Shown: one piece after another, positions 13,836 to 19,777 of the stretch | How the letters are laid out: each line of letters opens with the position of its first letter | Position numbering within the stretch: position 1 is the first letter of the stretch | From: Pseudomonadota bacterium | GTDB lineage: Bacteria > Pseudomonadota > Gammaproteobacteria > Xanthomonadales > Xanthomonadaceae | DNA length: 19,777 bases | Direction: 5' to 3' | NCBI GenBank assembly: GCA_023399815.1 | Contig: JAEWOJ010000024.1 | Coordinates: 1-19,777 of the forward strand | Translations under genes and position numbers: made by a program | The notes under the pieces: generated by a model | What the model was told of the DNA's origin: nothing | Database searches by the model: none | Seen by the model: the letters and a program-made list of their open reading frames with translations, nothing else

Positions 13836-14126
13836 ATGGACGCGCCCGGCATGCAGACCTGGCAGTGGTGGGTGTGGGGGATCGGCGTGACCGTGTTCGC
13901 GGTGGTGATCGGGCTGGTGATCGCCGCCGTGATCCGCGCCGCGCGGCGTCCGCCGGAACTGCCCTCGGCCGCGCAGCGCCTGCAGCGGCAGTCGCCGCAG
14001 GCGCCCGAGATCGAGGCGAAGCTGCGCGAACTGGCCGGGCTGCAACAGGACGGCCGGATCAGCGATGCCGAGTACGAACGGCGGCGCGCCGAGGTGCTGG
14101 CGGGAAAGCCGGACCTGCGCCCGTAG
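13836..14126 (+). CDS. SHOCT-domain small membrane protein
   Basis: A 96-aa protein with one transmembrane helix (residues about 13-33, WVWGIGVTVFAVVIGLVIAA), a basic linker and a C-terminal SHOCT motif: IEAKLRELAGLQQDGRISDA, then EYERRRAEVLAG. SHOCT is a short helical module often found at the end of membrane or phage-derived proteins and thought to mediate oligomer or nucleic acid contacts. The gene follows hemB by one base. Its stop codon TAG (14124-14126) is formed by the GTAG at the start of a REP hairpin, so the original C-terminus may have been different. Confidence 0.85.
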   Translation: MDAPGMQTWQWWVWGIGVTVFAVVIGLVIAAVIRAARRPPELPSAAQRLQRQSPQAPEIEAKLRELAGLQQDGRISDAEYERRRAEVLAGKPDLRP

Positions 14127-14195
14127 GTCGAGGCTACGCCCCCGGCGCTCCGTGTACCCGACAGCGGGCGTCGGGGGCGTAGCCCCGCGACCTAC
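14123..14195. repeat. GTAG-type REP hairpin after the SHOCT gene
   Basis: Left arm 14123-14144 starts GTAGGTCGAGGCTACGCCCC; right arm 14172-14195 ends CGCGACCTAC. Pairing is nearly complete, with a small bulge. The left GTAG contains the stop codon of the preceding gene. Confidence 0.8.
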
Positions 14196-14213
14196 CGATG
14201 TCGAGAGGTGCGA

Positions 14214-14240
14214 GGTTGCCGGCCAGCGGCCGGCACTACC
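14214..14240 (-). repeat. SMAG-like REP element (minus orientation)
   Basis: Read on the minus strand it is GTAGTGCCGGCCGCTGGCCG followed by GCAACC, a compact hairpin with GCCGGCC/GGCCGGC arms. It matches the Stenotrophomonas GTAG (SMAG) repeat type as I remember it. The rest of the gap to 14385 shows no further clear structure. Confidence 0.75.
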
Positions 14241-14385
14241 TGCCTCCAGGCGGCGCCGGGCGAGGCTTCCGGCTGCATCGCAGGCCGGGGGAAATGCAGA
14301 GCTTGCTCCGCATGAAGCCCTGCCAATGAAGCTTTCGCCGGGCATTGCCGGGTGCCGCGGAACAGCGGCGCGGAGGCGGTTTCGC

Positions 14386-15264
14386 CTACCGGCAGTCGTC
14401 GTCGCCGTCGCTGGCCGGTGCGCGCATCCGGTACAGGTCGAAGCCGCCGGCGCGCGGCGAACGCGCATGGCCGCTGACCAGCAGTTCGCCTGGCGTGCTG
14501 GCATCGACCAGCGCCGCGCGGGTGTCGCCATCGGCGGTATTGAACGACAGCGCCAACGGTTCGGCCGCGCTCCAGCGGCCATGGCGGCAGTGCGACAGCT
14601 GCAGCTGCGCGCCGCCTCCGCCGTTGCCGCGCGCGAACACCACCGCGCGGCCGCCGGCCAGCCAGCTGCCGTCCAGTTCGTCGGCCGGGCTGTCGATGCC
14701 GGCCATCGGCTGCGGCATGGCGAAACCATCGCCAGCACGCCGCGCGCTCCACAGGTCCCAACCGCCGGCTGCGCCGGCGCGGTTGCTGGCCAGCAGCAGG
14801 GTGCCGTCCCCGCGCAGGGCGGGCGAACGTTCGTCATCGGTACTGTTGATCGCCGTACCCAGGTTCTGCGCAGGACCGAAACCGCCATCGTCCAGCAGCG
14901 CGGCGCGGTACAGGTCGAAGCCGCCGTGGCCGCCCTTGCGGTTGGAAGCGAAGTACAGCCAGCGGCCATCGGCGTCCAGGAACGGATCGACCTCGTCGGC
15001 CGCGGTATCGAGCGGCAGCGGGCGCGGGTCGGTCCAGCGCTGGTCCTGCCAGGTGGCCTGCCACAGGTCCCAACCGCCGGCGCCGCCTTCGCGGTTGCTG
15101 GCCCAGACCAGGCGCCGGCCGTCGGCCGAGCGCGTGGCGCGCAGTTCGTCGGCGCGGGTGGAGACCACGCCGATGCCTTCGATGCCGAACTCGGCCAGTG
15201 CCGTCACCCGCGGCGCAAAGAGTAGACTCGCAGACAGCGCGAGCAGCAGCGATCGGGTCCGCAT
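14386..15264 (-). CDS. Secreted TolB/PD40-type beta-propeller protein
   Basis: A 292-aa protein with a signal peptide (residues 1-22, ending RVTA), so periplasmic or secreted. The rest is a set of beta-propeller repeats of the WD40-like PD40 type: SADGRRLVWASNREGGAGGW near 46, DADGRWLYFASNRKGGHGGF near 96, RGDGTLLLASNRAGAAGGWD near 150, a weaker unit near 203, and a last ARSPRAGGFDLY. Each has 'D-G-x-x-L-x-F-A-S-N-R-x-G ... G-x-D-L-Y/W'. Such domains usually bind protein or peptidoglycan partners; no enzyme motif is present. It is divergent from aroE with 52 bases between the start codons. Confidence 0.85.
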   Translation of the reverse strand: MRTRSLLLALSASLLFAPRVTALAEFGIEGIGVVSTRADELRATRSADGRRLVWASNREGGAGGWDLWQATWQDQRWTDPRPLPLDTAADEVDPFLDADGRWLYFASNRKGGHGGFDLYRAALLDDGGFGPAQNLGTAINSTDDERSPALRGDGTLLLASNRAGAAGGWDLWSARRAGDGFAMPQPMAGIDSPADELDGSWLAGGRAVVFARGNGGGGAQLQLSHCRHGRWSAAEPLALSFNTADGDTRAALVDASTPGELLVSGHARSPRAGGFDLYRMRAPASDGDDDCR

Positions 15265-15316
15265 GGAGGTTCCGCAAGCCAGGATCGCGCCAGTCTAGGT
15301 CATGCAGAGGATCACC

Positions 15317-16165
15317 ATGAGCGCCGCCCGCTACGCCGTCTTCGGTCAGCCCATCGCCCACTCGCAGTCGCCGCGCATCCAGGCCGCCTTCGGCAGGGCG
15401 CAGGGGATCGCGGTGGACTACCGCGCCATCGAGGCCTCGCCGCAGGACTTCGCCGCCGCGCTGGAAGCCTTTGCCGCCGACGGCGGCGTGGGCGCCAACG
15501 TGACCCTGCCGCACAAGGAAGCGGCGTTCGCGCTGTGCGCCACCACCACCTCGCGCGCGCAGCGCGCCGGCGCGGTCAACACGCTGCTGCGCAAGGGCGC
15601 GCGCTGGCATGGCGACAACACCGACGGCATCGGCCTGGTGCGCGACCTGACCGGCCGCCACGGCCTGGACCTGCGCGGCCGCCGCGTGCTGCTGCTCGGC
15701 GCCGGCGGCGCCGCGCGCGGCGTGGCGCCGGCGCTGCTCGATGCCGGCATCCTCGAGCTGGTCGTGGTCAACCGCACGCCGGAGCGCGCCGACGCGCTGG
15801 TCGACGCCATGGCCGAACCGGGCCGGGCCATCTCCGCGTACTGGGACGCGCTGCGCGAGCAGGGCGATTTCGAGCTGATCATCAACGCCACCTCGGCCGG
15901 GCGCGGCGACGGCGCGGCCTTCAGCCTGCCGCTGTCGCTGGTCAACAGCCTGACCACCGCGGTGGACCTGAACTACGGCGAGGCGGCGATCCCGTTCCTG
16001 GCCTGGGCGCGGGCCTCCGGCTGCCGCAACTCCTTCGACGGCCTGGGCATGCTGGTCGAGCAGGCCGCCGAGAGCTTCCAGCAGTGGCATGGCGTGCGTC
16101 CGGAGACCGATGCGGTCTACGCCGAGCTGCGCGAGCGCGCGACCACGCTGGTCACCGCGGACTGA
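15317..16165 (+). CDS. aroE: Shikimate dehydrogenase (NADP+)
   Basis: A 282-aa cytoplasmic enzyme reducing 3-dehydroshikimate to shikimate in aromatic amino acid synthesis. Shikimate-binding and catalytic residues are in place: Ser16 and Ser18 in HSQSP, Lys67 in NVTLPHKE, Asn88 in GAVNTLL and Asp103 in DNTDG. The NADP loop is GAGGAARG (128-135), followed by VVNRTPERA (about 150-158), whose Asn-Arg-Thr selects NADP(H). An in-frame ATG at 15302 would add five residues, but AGAGG sits seven bases before the ATG at 15317, which is therefore preferred. A small membrane gene follows after five bases. Confidence 0.95.
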   Translation: MSAARYAVFGQPIAHSQSPRIQAAFGRAQGIAVDYRAIEASPQDFAAALEAFAADGGVGANVTLPHKEAAFALCATTTSRAQRAGAVNTLLRKGARWHGDNTDGIGLVRDLTGRHGLDLRGRRVLLLGAGGAARGVAPALLDAGILELVVVNRTPERADALVDAMAEPGRAISAYWDALREQGDFELIINATSAGRGDGAAFSLPLSLVNSLTTAVDLNYGEAAIPFLAWARASGCRNSFDGLGMLVEQAAESFQQWHGVRPETDAVYAELRERATTLVTAD

Positions 16166-16170
16166 GCGGC

Positions 16171-16521
16171 ATGGACAACGCGCAACTGCTGAGTTCGCTG
16201 CTGGTGTCGATCGGCTACCGCCTGCCGGTGATGATCGCGCTGGGCGTGGCGCTGGCGCTGCTGCTCGGCGCGCCCAGGGCGGCGGCGCGCGGCGCGGCGC
16301 TGTGGGCGCTGGCGATCCTGATGGCGACGACGCTGCTCGGCGCGGTGCTGTCGGTGCTGCCGCTGCTGCTGATCGCCGCCGGCAATTTCGACGGCATCTC
16401 CGCGCTCAATACCTGGCTGGGCCTGGGCCACTTCGCGCTGTCGCTGCTGGAAGCGGCCGGCTTCGTCCTGCTGGCCTGGGCGCTGGTGCGGGCCCTGCGA
16501 GGGAATGCGGCCTACCCGTAG
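16171..16521 (+). CDS. Small membrane protein downstream of aroE
   Basis: A 116-aa, strongly hydrophobic protein with about three or four membrane helices: residues 8-30 (VSIGYRLPVMIALGVALALL), 35-65 (ALWALAILMATTLLGAVLSV), and 88-110 (HFALSLLEAAGFVLLAWALV). No conserved polar motif points to a function. It starts five bases after the aroE stop and is likely cotranscribed. The stop codon TAG (16519-16521) belongs to the first GTAG of a REP cluster, so the protein end (NAAYP) may be set by that insertion. Confidence 0.75.
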   Translation: MDNAQLLSSLLVSIGYRLPVMIALGVALALLLGAPRAAARGAALWALAILMATTLLGAVLSVLPLLLIAAGNFDGISALNTWLGLGHFALSLLEAAGFVLLAWALVRALRGNAAYP

Positions 16522-16625
16522 GAGCGACCTGTAGGAGCGACGCCAGTCGCGAGGGGCTTTACCGGTGAGGCCCCTCGCGACTGGCGTCGCTCCTACAGGT
16601 CCCTCCTGCAGGTCGCTCCTACGGG
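16515..16625. repeat. Nested REP hairpin cluster
   Basis: Inner arms 16527-16557 and 16570-16600 are perfect reverse complements (31 bases; core GTAGGAGCGACGCCAGTCGC). Outer arms 16515-16530 and 16610-16625 (CCCGTAGGAGCGACCT / AGGTCGCTCCTACGGG) enclose them. The arrangement is a doubled GTAG element, able to form a long stem between the membrane gene and dinG. Confidence 0.88.
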
Positions 16626-16629
16626 TGGG

Positions 16630-16680
16630 GCGATGGTGGCGTTGCCGGGAGAGCCCCATCGCGCACCAGGGTGCGCTCCT
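16630..16680 (-). repeat. Second REP element before dinG (minus orientation)
   Basis: GCGATGG (16630-16636) pairs with CCATCGC (16656-16662), and GCGCACC-AG-GGTGCGC (16661-16676) forms an adjacent stem ending in GCTCCTCC. Read on the minus strand it begins AGGAGCGCACCCTGGTGCGC, another variant of the same repeat family. Confidence 0.65.
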
Positions 16681-16744
16681 CCCCGTCGGCCCGGTGGCGT
16701 TGTGGGAAAATGCCGGCCATGAACGAAGCAGGCGGCGGATCGGC

Positions 16745-18844
16745 GTGACGGAGAAAGTGGAAGCGCCGCGTGCGTTGACCGAGGAAGTGAAGACGGCCAT
16801 CCGCGACGCCTACGCGAAGCTGCAGGCCAACACGCCCGGCTTCAGCACGCGACGCTCGCAGAGCCAGATGATCGGCGTGGTCTCGCGCGCGCTGGCCACG
16901 GGCGGGGTGGGCGTGGTCGAAGCGCCGACCGGCGTCGGCAAGAGCCTGGGCTATCTCACCGCCGGGGTGCCGATCGCGCTGGCGTCGAAGAAGAAGCTGG
17001 TGGTCAGCACCGGCACGGTGGCGCTGCAGTCGCAGCTGGTCGAGCGCGACATCCCCAACTTCCTCAAGGCCACCGGCCTGCAGGCCACGGTGGCGCTGGC
17101 CAAGGGCCGCACCCGCTACCTGTGCACGCGCAACGCCGCCGAGGCGCAGGGCGAGGGCGCGCAGGAGGGCATGTTCGGCGACGAGGTGCTGCTCTACGAC
17201 CGGCCGCTGGCGCCGATCGAGATGGACGTGGCCGGCAAGCTGATGCGCGCCTTCGGCGAAGGACGCTGGAACGGCGACCTCGACAACGCGCCGGAAGCGG
17301 TCACGCCCGGCCTGCGCCTGCGCATCACCACGCCGGCCTCGGGCTGCGCCGGGCGCCGCTGCGCCTACGCGACGCAGTGCCCGGTGCTGCGCGCGCGCAA
17401 CGAGGTGCGCGAGGCGCAGATCGTGGTCACCAACCACGCGCTGCTGCTGTCGGCGCTGTCCATCGGCGAGTCCGACAACGGCCAGCCGCTGATCGCGCCG
17501 CCCGCCGACATGCTGCTGGTGCTGGACGAAGGCCACCACATCGGCAACGTCGCCATCGACCAGGGCGCGGCCAGCCTGCCGCTGGACGACATGGCGCGGC
17601 GCACCGGCCGCCTGCAGATCCTGATCGCCGGCGCCTACCGCGCGGTGGACAAGGACAGGATCGGCAACCTGCTGCCGAACGAGGCCATCGACGCCGCATC
17701 GCGCGTGAGCAAGCTGCTCAAGGCCTTCGCCGACGGCATCGCGCAGGTGTGGGCGCCGGCGCCGGACGAGCGCGAGCCGCTGTGGCGCGCCGCCAACGGT
17801 CGCCTGCCGGAGGCCTGGAAACAGCCGATCGAGGAACTGGCCGACGAGACCCGCACCCTGCTCAACTGGGCCACGGCAGCGACCGCGCAGGTCGCCAAGG
17901 GCAAGCCCGAGGACGCCGGCCACGAGCGCCTGCAGCGCAGCCTGGGCATGGCGCTGGAGATGATCCAGCAGCAGCACGACCTGTGGGCCGGCTGGCGTCG
18001 CGAGGACAAGGAGGGCCAGCCGCCGATGGCGCGCTGGATCACCCTGACCCGCGATGGCGAGCACGTGCTGCACTGCTCGCCGGTATCGGCGGCGATGGTG
18101 CTGCGCAAGCTGCTGTGGGACGAGGTGGACTCGGTGGTGATGACCTCGGCCACGCTCACCGGCGGCGGCGATTTCCAGGCGCTGGCCATCGACAACGGCA
18201 TCCCCGGGGAAGCGGAAATGGTGTCGCTGGCCTCGCCGTTCGACCTGCCGAACCAGGCGCAGCTGGTGGTGCCGCCGTTCCCGGTGACGCCGGACGACCG
18301 CGAGCGCCATCCCAAGGAAGTGGCGAAGTACCTGGCCGCCGAACTGGACTGGGACAAAGGCAGCATCGTGCTGTTCACCTCGCGCTGGAAGATGGAGAAG
18401 GTGGCCGAGCTGATGCCGGCCACGCTGCGCAGGAAGGTGCTGGTGCAGGGCGAGGGCGCCAAGCAGAAGATGATCGACGAACACCTGCGCCGCACCGCCG
18501 CCGGCGAGGGCTCGGTGCTGTTCGGGCTCAATTCGTTCGGCGAAGGCCTGGACCTGCCGGGCGAGGCCTGCACCACGGTGGTCATCACCCAGGTGCCGTT
18601 CGCGGTGCCGACCGACCCGCAGACTTCGACGCTGAGCGAGTGGTTCGAGAGCCGCGGGCTGAACTCCTTCAACCTGATCGCGATTCCGCACGCACTGCGC
18701 ACGCTGACCCAGTTCGCCGGGCGGCTGATCCGCACCTCCACCGATACCGGGCGCGTCATCATCCTCGACTCGCGGCTGCTCACGCGCCGCTACGGCAAGC
18801 GCATCATCGACGCGCTGCCGCCGTTCAAGCGGGTGATCGGGTAG
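16745..18844 (+). CDS. dinG: DinG-type iron-sulfur DNA helicase
   Basis: A 699-aa XPD/Rad3-like superfamily 2 helicase that unwinds DNA 5' to 3' and handles R-loops and D-loops. Walker A is EAPTGVGKS (Lys66); the Walker B box is VLDEGHH; later motifs include MTSATLTGG, FGLNSFGEGLDLPG and QFAGRLIRTSTDTGR. Four cysteines for a 4Fe-4S cluster are at 127 (RYLC), 201, 206 and 212 (GCAGRRCAYATQC), with spacing equal to that of E. coli DinG (120, 194, 199, 205). The GTG at 16745 is chosen because the family N-terminus (RALTEEVKTAIRDAY) starts soon after it and the sequence upstream is REP DNA. No SOS box is evident upstream. GAAAAT at 16707-16712 may be the -10. Confidence 0.93.
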   Translation: MTEKVEAPRALTEEVKTAIRDAYAKLQANTPGFSTRRSQSQMIGVVSRALATGGVGVVEAPTGVGKSLGYLTAGVPIALASKKKLVVSTGTVALQSQLVERDIPNFLKATGLQATVALAKGRTRYLCTRNAAEAQGEGAQEGMFGDEVLLYDRPLAPIEMDVAGKLMRAFGEGRWNGDLDNAPEAVTPGLRLRITTPASGCAGRRCAYATQCPVLRARNEVREAQIVVTNHALLLSALSIGESDNGQPLIAPPADMLLVLDEGHHIGNVAIDQGAASLPLDDMARRTGRLQILIAGAYRAVDKDRIGNLLPNEAIDAASRVSKLLKAFADGIAQVWAPAPDEREPLWRAANGRLPEAWKQPIEELADETRTLLNWATAATAQVAKGKPEDAGHERLQRSLGMALEMIQQQHDLWAGWRREDKEGQPPMARWITLTRDGEHVLHCSPVSAAMVLRKLLWDEVDSVVMTSATLTGGGDFQALAIDNGIPGEAEMVSLASPFDLPNQAQLVVPPFPVTPDDRERHPKEVAKYLAAELDWDKGSIVLFTSRWKMEKVAELMPATLRRKVLVQGEGAKQKMIDEHLRRTAAGEGSVLFGLNSFGEGLDLPGEACTTVVITQVPFAVPTDPQTSTLSEWFESRGLNSFNLIAIPHALRTLTQFAGRLIRTSTDTGRVIILDSRLLTRRYGKRIIDALPPFKRVIG

Positions 18845-18901
18845 TCAAGCCCTGGAGCGGCCTGCTGGCGGCGTGATGACGCAGAATGGCGGTTATTTGT
18901 C

Positions 18902-18911
18902 GTATCGATAC
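18902..18911. promoter_or_regulatory. Palindrome upstream of the membrane-linked XRE gene
   Basis: GTATCGATAC is a perfect 10-bp palindrome 51 bases before the ATG at 18963, in a locally AT-richer stretch. It could be an autoregulatory operator; no clear -35 element is seen. Confidence 0.35.
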
Positions 18912-18962
18912 CCTGGCTCGAACCACAAACTCTGACGCGTCACCCGCTGCCAGAGTCCTGCC

Positions 18963-19571
18963 ATGGAACACGAAATGAAGATCTCCCCCGCCAATGTCCG
19001 CCGCCTCCGTATCGAACGTGGCTGGTCCCAGGATCAATTGGCCATCGCTTCGGGGCTGAGCCTGCGTACCGTGCAGCGCGTCGAGGGTGAAGGCATCGCA
19101 TCCCTGAACACCGCCGCAAGCCTTGCCGCCACCTATTCCGTCCCGCTGGCTCAACTGCGGGAGGAACCGACGGCGCCGGCGGCCGAGCCCATGCCTCAAC
19201 TGGAAGGTTATGGCCAACTGTTCCTTGGTCTTGCCGTGATCACGGTGGCCGCTATCGGCAATTCCGGCCGCCTGCCAGGCGTGCCCCAGGCCGATGGCTT
19301 GGCCGCAGTCAACATTCTGGCTGCCTTGGCCGGCGCACTGCTGCTCATCCCGGTGGCAGCTCGTCTTGTCAGGGCCCGCAAGTACGTTGGTGCTGTACTT
19401 GCCGTGATCGGCACGCCTCTCGTTACGCTTCTTCTTGGCGGCCTCATCGTGTCGCTTCCAAGCGGTAGTCCACCGCTTTGGCCGCTCGTCGGTATGGGTA
19501 CAGCAGGTGCGGCTCTGGTCCTCATGGCAGCTCGGGAGTTCCGGCGCCGCAGCAATGTGGCCGGAGCCTGA
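18963..19571 (+). CDS. XRE regulator fused to a four-helix membrane domain
   Basis: A 202-aa protein. Residues about 9-62 are an XRE-type HTH: VRRLRIERGWSQDQLAIASG, LSLRTVQRVEGEGIAS, then SLAATYSVPLAQLREE. A short Pro/Ala linker leads to four hydrophobic helices: about 83-100, 116-138, 144-165 and 172-190. It should therefore be a DNA-binding protein held in the inner membrane. The ATG at 18975 (MKISPANVRRLR) is an alternative start, since the conserved part begins there. It has its own terminator hairpin at 19582. The target genes are unknown; the nearby palindrome suggests self-regulation. Confidence 0.85.
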   Translation: MEHEMKISPANVRRLRIERGWSQDQLAIASGLSLRTVQRVEGEGIASLNTAASLAATYSVPLAQLREEPTAPAAEPMPQLEGYGQLFLGLAVITVAAIGNSGRLPGVPQADGLAAVNILAALAGALLLIPVAARLVRARKYVGAVLAVIGTPLVTLLLGGLIVSLPSGSPPLWPLVGMGTAGAALVLMAAREFRRRSNVAGA

Positions 19572-19581
19572 CAATTCGTTC

Positions 19582-19609
19582 AAGCCGCCGCCGCTTCGCG
19601 GCGCGGCTT
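19582..19609 (+). terminator. Hairpin terminator after the XRE-membrane gene
   Basis: AAGCCGCCGCCGC and GCGGCGCGGCTT pair around TTC with one bulge, eleven bases after the stop codon. There is no long T run, so termination may be weak or attenuating. Confidence 0.55.
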
Positions 19610-19668
19610 AACTCGAACGATGGGCGACGCATCAGCCGCGGCGTTGCCGCAGGAGCATGTAGGAGGGA

Positions 19669-19744
19669 GTAGGAGCGACGCAAGTCGCGATCGGGCTTTC
19701 CCGGCGATCCCTGGATCCCCGGTCGCGACTTGCGTCGCGCCTAC
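19669..19744. repeat. GTAG-type REP hairpin at the right edge
   Basis: Left arm 19669-19690 (GTAGGAGCGACGCAAGTCGC, then GA) pairs with right arm 19723-19744 with a single mismatch. A partial GTAGGAGG at 19659-19666 precedes it. The rest to 19777 is GC-rich with no gene visible. Confidence 0.85.
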
Positions 19745-19777
19745 AGGGGCGAGGGTAGTGGCCGGGCCCGGGCGGGG

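Noticed and set aside
11438..13852. Long antisense open frame across the bestrophin and hemB genes
   Set aside because: It spans several well-supported plus-strand genes and gaps and is rich in Arg/Gln/His; a typical product of GC-rich codon bias.
16565..16744. Upstream extension of the dinG frame by 60 codons
   Set aside because: It translates REP repeat DNA; the family N-terminus begins just after the GTG at 16745.
16619..18691. Long antisense open frame opposite dinG
   Set aside because: Shadow of a clearly identified helicase gene with all motifs in order.
1..19777. CRISPR array, tRNA or rRNA genes
   Set aside because: No regularly spaced short direct repeats, cloverleaf-like sequence or rRNA signature was found; the repeats seen are REP hairpins and Rhs core copies.

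Overview
The window looks like a chromosomal segment of a high-GC gammaproteobacterium of the Xanthomonadaceae/Lysobacteraceae (Stenotrophomonas, Pseudoxanthomonas, Lysobacter and relatives). The basis is the GC-rich housekeeping genes (hemB, aroE, dinG, a DPP IV-type peptidase) and the palindromic repeats that begin with GTAG, a type I associate with this group. The genus cannot be fixed from the sequence alone.

Left part (1 to about 7,900): an accessory island made of orphan Rhs 3' ends. GC-rich copies of the last part of an Rhs core (copies A, B and C, plus an upstream core fragment D) alternate with AT-richer variable tips and small genes that start at, or overlap, the tip stop codon. I count six toxin-tip/immunity modules. 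(1) A tip tail ends at 85, followed by a frameshifted immunity gene at 82-716. (2) Core A carries a toxin-24-like tip broken by an in-frame TGA, followed by an intact Imm32-like gene. (3) Core B carries a metallopeptidase-like tip, followed by a secreted partner. (4) A hidden tip tail at 4408-4575 is followed by a two-helix membrane protein. (5) Core C carries a tip of unassigned family, followed by a membrane-anchored partner. (6) A tip tail ending at 7062 overlaps a 104-aa gene. No copy has a complete core or a convincing start, so the block reads as a reservoir or graveyard of displaced Rhs tips whose immunity genes tend to outlast the toxins. Related hairpin terminators follow three of the modules. 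A GC-rich XRE regulator with an unknown partner (3615-4356) sits inside the array behind its own palindromic operator, and an antisense GC-rich gene fragment lies at 4940-5158. The array ends at an Rhs core fragment abutting the last part of an IS3-family transposase gene (7763-7894).

Right part (7,957 to the end): ordinary dense chromosome. In order: a DUF3149-like micro-protein, a DPP IV-like S9 peptidase, a Coa1-like membrane protein, a lipoprotein (minus), a small membrane protein, a bestrophin-like channel, hemB, a SHOCT-domain protein, a beta-propeller protein (minus), aroE, a small membrane protein, dinG, and an XRE regulator fused to a membrane domain. GTAG-type REP hairpins fill the gaps after the SHOCT gene, after the 116-aa membrane gene and at the right edge. 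In the first two cases the REP's own GTAG supplies the gene's stop codon.

The most interesting material is the Rhs tip array: its mixture of broken toxins and preserved immunity genes, the possible metalloprotease/TIMP-like-inhibitor pair, and the embedded XRE gene pair.
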